Source: Gavia stellata
Lineage: Eukaryota; Chordata; Aves; Gaviiformes; Gaviidae
Assembly: GCF_030936135.1 (NCBI RefSeq)
Contig: NC_082597.1
Location: forward strand, 76,614,495-76,678,494
Direction of reading: 5' to 3'
DNA length: 64,000 nucleotides
Shown: piece after piece, positions 59,541 to 64,000 of the stretch
Layout: every line of letters begins with the position of its first letter
Position numbering within the stretch: position 1 is the first letter of the stretch
Position numbers and translations under genes: made by a program
The notes under the pieces: model-generated
What the model was told of the DNA's origin: nothing
Seen by the model: the letters and a program-made list of their open reading frames with translations, nothing else
The model's database searches: none

Positions 59541-62500
59541 GTGTCTGTTTTATCCTGTATTTCCTTCTCACTAAAGGTTTATCTCATCATTTCCAGGAGC
59601 ATAGGAAATCATGTTGCAAGACAGCCCGATTTGGCCAACTGGCCCTGTGCTGGAGGGAGGGCAGCATTGGTTTTTGGGGGGGTTTCCCCAGGGAAAGCTG
59701 GGCGGCAGTACCAAGCTGGCAGCACAGCCCACACACAGGCGGTGGCGGGGCCATCAGTGCCAGGGTGCCCCAGTGAGTGGCCTTAACCGTGGAAAAACTA
59801 GCAGAAAAATAAGTTGCTCTTAAAAAGTGACTTACCTCTGTAGAGGTTGTACCTGAACCCCGCCCAAATCAACTGTAAAAAACCCCAAATGTCCGCTCTG
59901 TACCTGAGAGCCGCTTATGCCCAGCACAGCACCGCTTCCTTTGCTGTCCCGGCATCTGCAGCAAATGCGGGGCAGCTCCAGCGGCACATGGCACCACAGC
60001 CCCGCTCCCCCCCGCAGGACCCCCAGGCGCCTTATGCAGCCAGCGACGAGCCACAAGCAATTAAGCGCTCGCATCTGTTTCAGAGTAGGGACACCCCTAT
60101 GTGAGGAGGTTGAAAAGAGCAAAAGCTGCTGAGAGGTAGCGGCGAGGCTGAGTGCTGCCGACAAGAAGCGTCCTCTGCAGCCCTTGCCGCGAAGGCCAAG
60201 GAAGTGGGTGGGAAGGGGGTTCCCCAGGGACGTTCTGGGGGAGAGGTGTGCCGACAGGTTACAGCCACACACAAACACCTGGAGGTCACTGCAGCAAGCC
60301 GGGACCTGACGACCCAAACGGCTGAGATGGTGCGGGGAACTGCAACACGCCGCCGTCACCACCCTGGTGGGACCGAGGCGTCCCAGCAAACCGCCAGCGA
60401 GCACAGCCCCAGGGAGGTTCATATTAAATGGCAGCGGGAGTGGAAACCGTGGCACTCGAGTGGCACAGCTGCCCCCCGGCCCGAGGCACGGCGCGTCCAC
60501 CGGCAGTGAAGCACGGGTGGCCCCAGGTCAGGTCACCCTCAGCTCCCAGCCTGGAGGGGTGGCAGGGAGGTTTTAGGTCAAACCCCTCCAAGTCCTGGGG
60601 AAAATGAAGGGAGGAGAGAAAACAGAGTAATTTGGCAAAGGAACCAAGGGGTACTCCAGCTAAACAGGGCTCGCATTGAACAGGTAGCCAGATCGAGGTG
60701 AAACCTATCCATCTCTCCACAAAAACGTAGGCGTCTTATTTCCAAGACATGCAAACCAGGAATACCTGGTTTTACGTGAAAATATCAACATAACGTTTTG
60801 AGTGTTTGATGAAGAAAAGATGGTCCTTGGGATGTGGCACTTTGCAAACTACAGAGAAACAGTGACGAGCCCCGTGCTGGGCGGGGGGACGTTACCCATC
60901 CCTTCAGTGGACAGCAATTTCCCTCAGCCTGGTTTGGGGGAAGCTGCTGCCTTACCAGATGAGTCCTGCTGAGTTTTGCTCCTTTCTGCATCCGTGTACT
61001 GCACGCACCTTCTATGCAAAGTCCCAGCAGTTCCAGTTATCAAGAGAAGGAAACAGAAGGCTGCAGCTGCAGCAAAAGGCTTTGTAGCAATATTTTAAAA
61101 CCTGAAAAAGCCCACCTGGAATTAAAAGAGCAAGCCATTTCATACAAGGCAGTATAGTGCTGTTGTACTCATCCCGGCAGACTTGCAATTAACCCAACAA
61201 GCCCATGAACCTTCCCAAGCACGCTCCCGAAAATCAAGCACGTGCAAAAACTGCCTCAGCAGATCCTGCCTGTCACTGACCACCAATTTTTGGAGCGGGG
61301 CAGGCCCCTGAGAGCCTCCTGCCCATTCCAGCAGCCCAAGCCACAGCATTTGCTCCCCACAGACCGCCCAGCCCTGGAGGTAGGTGCCTCCGTGGCCATG
61401 GGTGGGGGCACGCAGCCGCTCCGACTGTACCTGGCTCCAGGGACCCTTCCCCTGCGGGCACCCAAGCTTGTGCACAGCTTTCTCATCCCGTGCTGCTTTG
61501 GCCATGCCACCGCCTTTTGCCCAGATGCACTCAAAAACCCCCATCCCACCCTTGGTGGAGGTGTCACCCACCTCATGGCATGCAGACACAGCTCTGTACA
61601 CCGTGGGCAGATTCCACCAAAAATCAAACCAGGTGCCACCGATGAACATCCATTACAGGACACCCTTTTGCTGTTGGGACGAGCCACGGTGGCCATGTCT
61701 CTGCAATGAGCGGTCGGGGCCGTAGGGCCAGAGCTGCTCATCCTCTGATGAAAGAGATGAAAGATGACCTGGAGACCCTCACGCCAGGAAGATGACGACA
61801 AAGCTTAAAATTGCCCTCCATCCGGCCACCTTGCTGATGGGGAAAAAGAAGGAAAAAAGGAAAAACCCAACCAGGCACCTGCTGTATCAGCGGCCGGTTG
61901 CTCCCTCTCACCTCTCTTTGTCACCTGGGACCCCCTGGGGCGGAGGGGCTCTGCGCATGCAGCTCTCCTGGTGACAGCCATTGCAGAAGGGGGAGCATTT
62001 TCTTTTAAAATTAATTTTTAGTGAAAATTTAGATTTTGCATAATGTTAATACTCACGTGACAGGAATCTCACTCAAGATACTGTACTGGATGTTTTTGTT
62101 GTGTAGCTTCATTATATTCCCCTAGTCTGAAGTTCTTAAGCATTAGTTTTGTTGTCAAAAATGAGGCCTTGAAAAAAAGGTTTAGGAAGTGACATTATTG
62201 TCAACTAACATACTCTTGTAAGTTAGCTTTTTATGACTTTCCACTCTCCAAATACCCTGCTGAATTTTCTGGCGATTAAAATATAATACAGACAAAAGGC
62301 CTTAGGGGCCAACCGTGGGCAACGCATGGAAAGGCTGCGGGTGCTGGAACTGGAGCCGGAGCTGGAGCAACCCTTCCAGGTCCAGGTGTGGCGAGCTCGT
62401 TACATCCACAGCACTACCAGCTCACCTGGGCAGACTGCAGACACCACTTGGCCTGACCTGAGAACAAACAGAAACTGCGAACGCTGTTGACGGGTGCAAA

Positions 62501-62853
62501 TACAGGCTGGCTTTAACGTGCCGGGGCATACAGGTGTGCGCACGCAGACCAGCCGCATCTCGGTGCAGGGACACGATGCTGTTATCGTGGCTCCTGCCAA
62601 GGCCACGGACCCGCTCAGGCACCCGACCTTGTGCCAGCCCTGGGTCTAGATGGAGAGATGGGATTTTATTTATCTCCTTCGGAGGGAATTGCTAAATTGG
62701 TGGCTCAGTGCCATGGGAAGCATCCATGGGCAGGGGGATCTCCAGTTAGCCCAGCTGCTCCGGCCAGGGAAAACCAGACCTGCTCTCACCAGTGTGCCTG
62801 TGGGGCTGCCTGCCCAGGCACCCCCTGCTACTCACAGCTTAGCATCACGCCCT

Positions 62854-62873
62854 TCCTCCTCCTCCTCCTCCTC
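62854..62873. repeat. (TCC)n microsatellite
   Basis: A run of about six to seven TCC/CTC units. Confidence 0.85.
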
Positions 62874-63329
62874 ATCCTGGCTCTGCTGCTTCGCCCGCAG
62901 CAGCCCCGCTGCTGCAGACGTGGGACAGAAGCTGACCCCACTGTCGGTTGCTGAGTGCATGGCTGAGGCATCCCAATTATTTCTTTTCTCCCCCACCCAT
63001 CTTTGAGGCTCCTTTTTAATTAAGAAAAAGATGTTTTGGAACAGGGTGTGGGTTTCCATCCTGACTCAGGCAGGCAGGAATCGAGCATGGGGGCCCAGTC
63101 TGGACGTCTTTTAGGTACATCTCCATGTTTCTACATGGGGATACTGGGCTTTCCCCCTGCCGTGCATGGGGGGTTACAGCCTCCCCTCCACCCCGCGCAT
63201 CCCCAGCGAGGGGATCTCTCCTCTCCTGTACCAGTGGAGGAGGAAGACTGGAAGCAATTTGGGAAACGGGCTGTAACTTACCCTGCACACATCATAGTGC
63301 GGGAGAGGCCAGGAAAAAAAAGCAACAAC

Positions 63330-63349
63330 AAAAAAAAAAAAAAAAAAAA
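63330..63349. repeat. Poly-A run (A20)
   Basis: Twenty A residues are preceded by AGCAACAAC and followed by CCCCACC. It may be the tail of a retroposed sequence, but no source gene was recognised to its left. Confidence 0.85.
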
Positions 63350-64000
63350 CCCCACCAAACCCAGAAGCAGCTTTTTCCAACACAAAGTACAGATTTGATG
63401 CCAACAAAACATTTTGTGGATTCCAGACTGTTCATGCCAAAAAAGCAAATGGGGAAATAAAAGGAAAGAGTCTGAGAAAAGATAATTTCTTCCTGGAGTT
63501 TTTGCTCAGTCTTTTTTGGTTTTCATTTAAGTGCATTTAAAATGTCCTTCAACTGAAAGGTCTTGGACTTGAAAGAAAGCATCGCCTCCAAGGTTGAACA
63601 AGGTATTTAGTTTGATCCAAAACATTTTATTTACTTGTTGGTTTTCACCTGATACTTTTTAGTTGCTTTGAGTCAGAACAAAACTTTCCTCTTCATTTTT
63701 TCAAAAACTAATTAAAAAAAGAGAATTATTCACATAGCTCTGTATACACGGCTCTGCACGATGGACCCACCGGTCTCCACAAGAGCCTGTACTCACTCAT
63801 ATTTATTAGCATTTACATCATGGCTTTGATGCTTCCCAAAAACGATGCACCATTTTGCTTGAAATTCTGTAAGGTTTCAGAAAACTCTTCCTCCCTTCCC
63901 TCGGTATTTCTGGTATTAAGTCTGCCACAGGGGAGGCTGCAGCTGGAGTCACACCACCTGTACGTGCCCTCTCACTTGGGATGGGCTTTCCCTATAGCCT

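Larger units (their letters stand above)
59541..64000. other. Gene-free stretch at the right end
   Basis: No recognisable exon. Overlapping GC-driven open frames occur at 59.8-60.6 kb and 61.1-61.8 kb (for example minus 59832-60500, 222 codons, and minus 61256-61801) without domains. Low-complexity tracts are listed separately. The last 0.6 kb is AT-rich. Confidence 0.5.

Noticed and set aside
59832-60500. 222-codon minus-strand open frame
   Set aside because: Overlapped by open frames on the other strand, Cys/Leu/Arg-rich without family motif, in a GC-rich block.
1-64000. CRISPR arrays, bacterial operons, tRNA or rRNA genes
   Set aside because: None seen. The sequence is vertebrate nuclear, there are no regularly spaced repeats, and no A/B-box pair was recognised.

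Overview
The window looks like avian nuclear DNA. It carries several chicken-repeat-1 (CR1) LINE fragments with their typical 3' ends, spliced vertebrate genes with GT-AG introns, two CpG islands, and endogenous-retrovirus-like repeats of a bird type. The gene order CYB5R3 - (EndoU-like gene) - A4GALT, with CYB5R3 and A4GALT both on the minus strand, matches the human 22q13.2 order and orientation CYB5R3 - A4GALT - ARFGAP3. The species cannot be named from the sequence alone. The tandem A4GALT pair argues for a lineage that kept or expanded Gal-alpha-1,4-Gal synthesis.

Layout. (1) 1-8.6 kb: the 5' end of CYB5R3 on the minus strand. Coding exon 1 (MGAQLST) lies in a CpG island at about 7.4-8.6 kb and coding exon 2 is at 3229-3360; the remaining exons lie beyond the left edge. 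(2) 8.6-17.2 kb: no recognisable gene. (3) 17.2-22.6 kb: six spliced plus-strand exons of an EndoU-family endoribonuclease of the XendoU type, with catalytic residues intact and no somatomedin-B domains visible. (4) 24.0-25.1 kb and 34.4-35.5 kb: two minus-strand, single-coding-exon alpha-1,4-galactosyltransferases (A4GALT) in tandem. The 34.4 kb copy is the more orthodox; the 24.0 kb copy is more divergent but open. They share a near-identical central block that looks like gene conversion. (5) 35.8-37.1 kb and 39.4-40.4 kb: LTR/ERV-like insertions upstream of the second copy. (6) 48-49.3 kb: a second CpG island with no recognisable protein, best explained as the promoter and noncoding first exon of the A4GALT locus. 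(7) 49.4-64 kb: no gene recognised, only CR1 fragments and low-complexity tracts.

Functionally the genes are neighbours rather than a pathway. CYB5R3 supplies electrons to cytochrome b5 at ER and mitochondrial membranes. The EndoU-like enzyme cleaves RNA at uridylates. The A4GALT proteins are Golgi type II enzymes making Gal-alpha-1,4-Gal (Gb3/P1-type) glycans. The most interesting signal is the A4GALT pair: a conversion tract covering the catalytic core, interrupted by a strongly divergent six-codon island, with further divergence just after the DXD motif and in the GHQGPQ segment.
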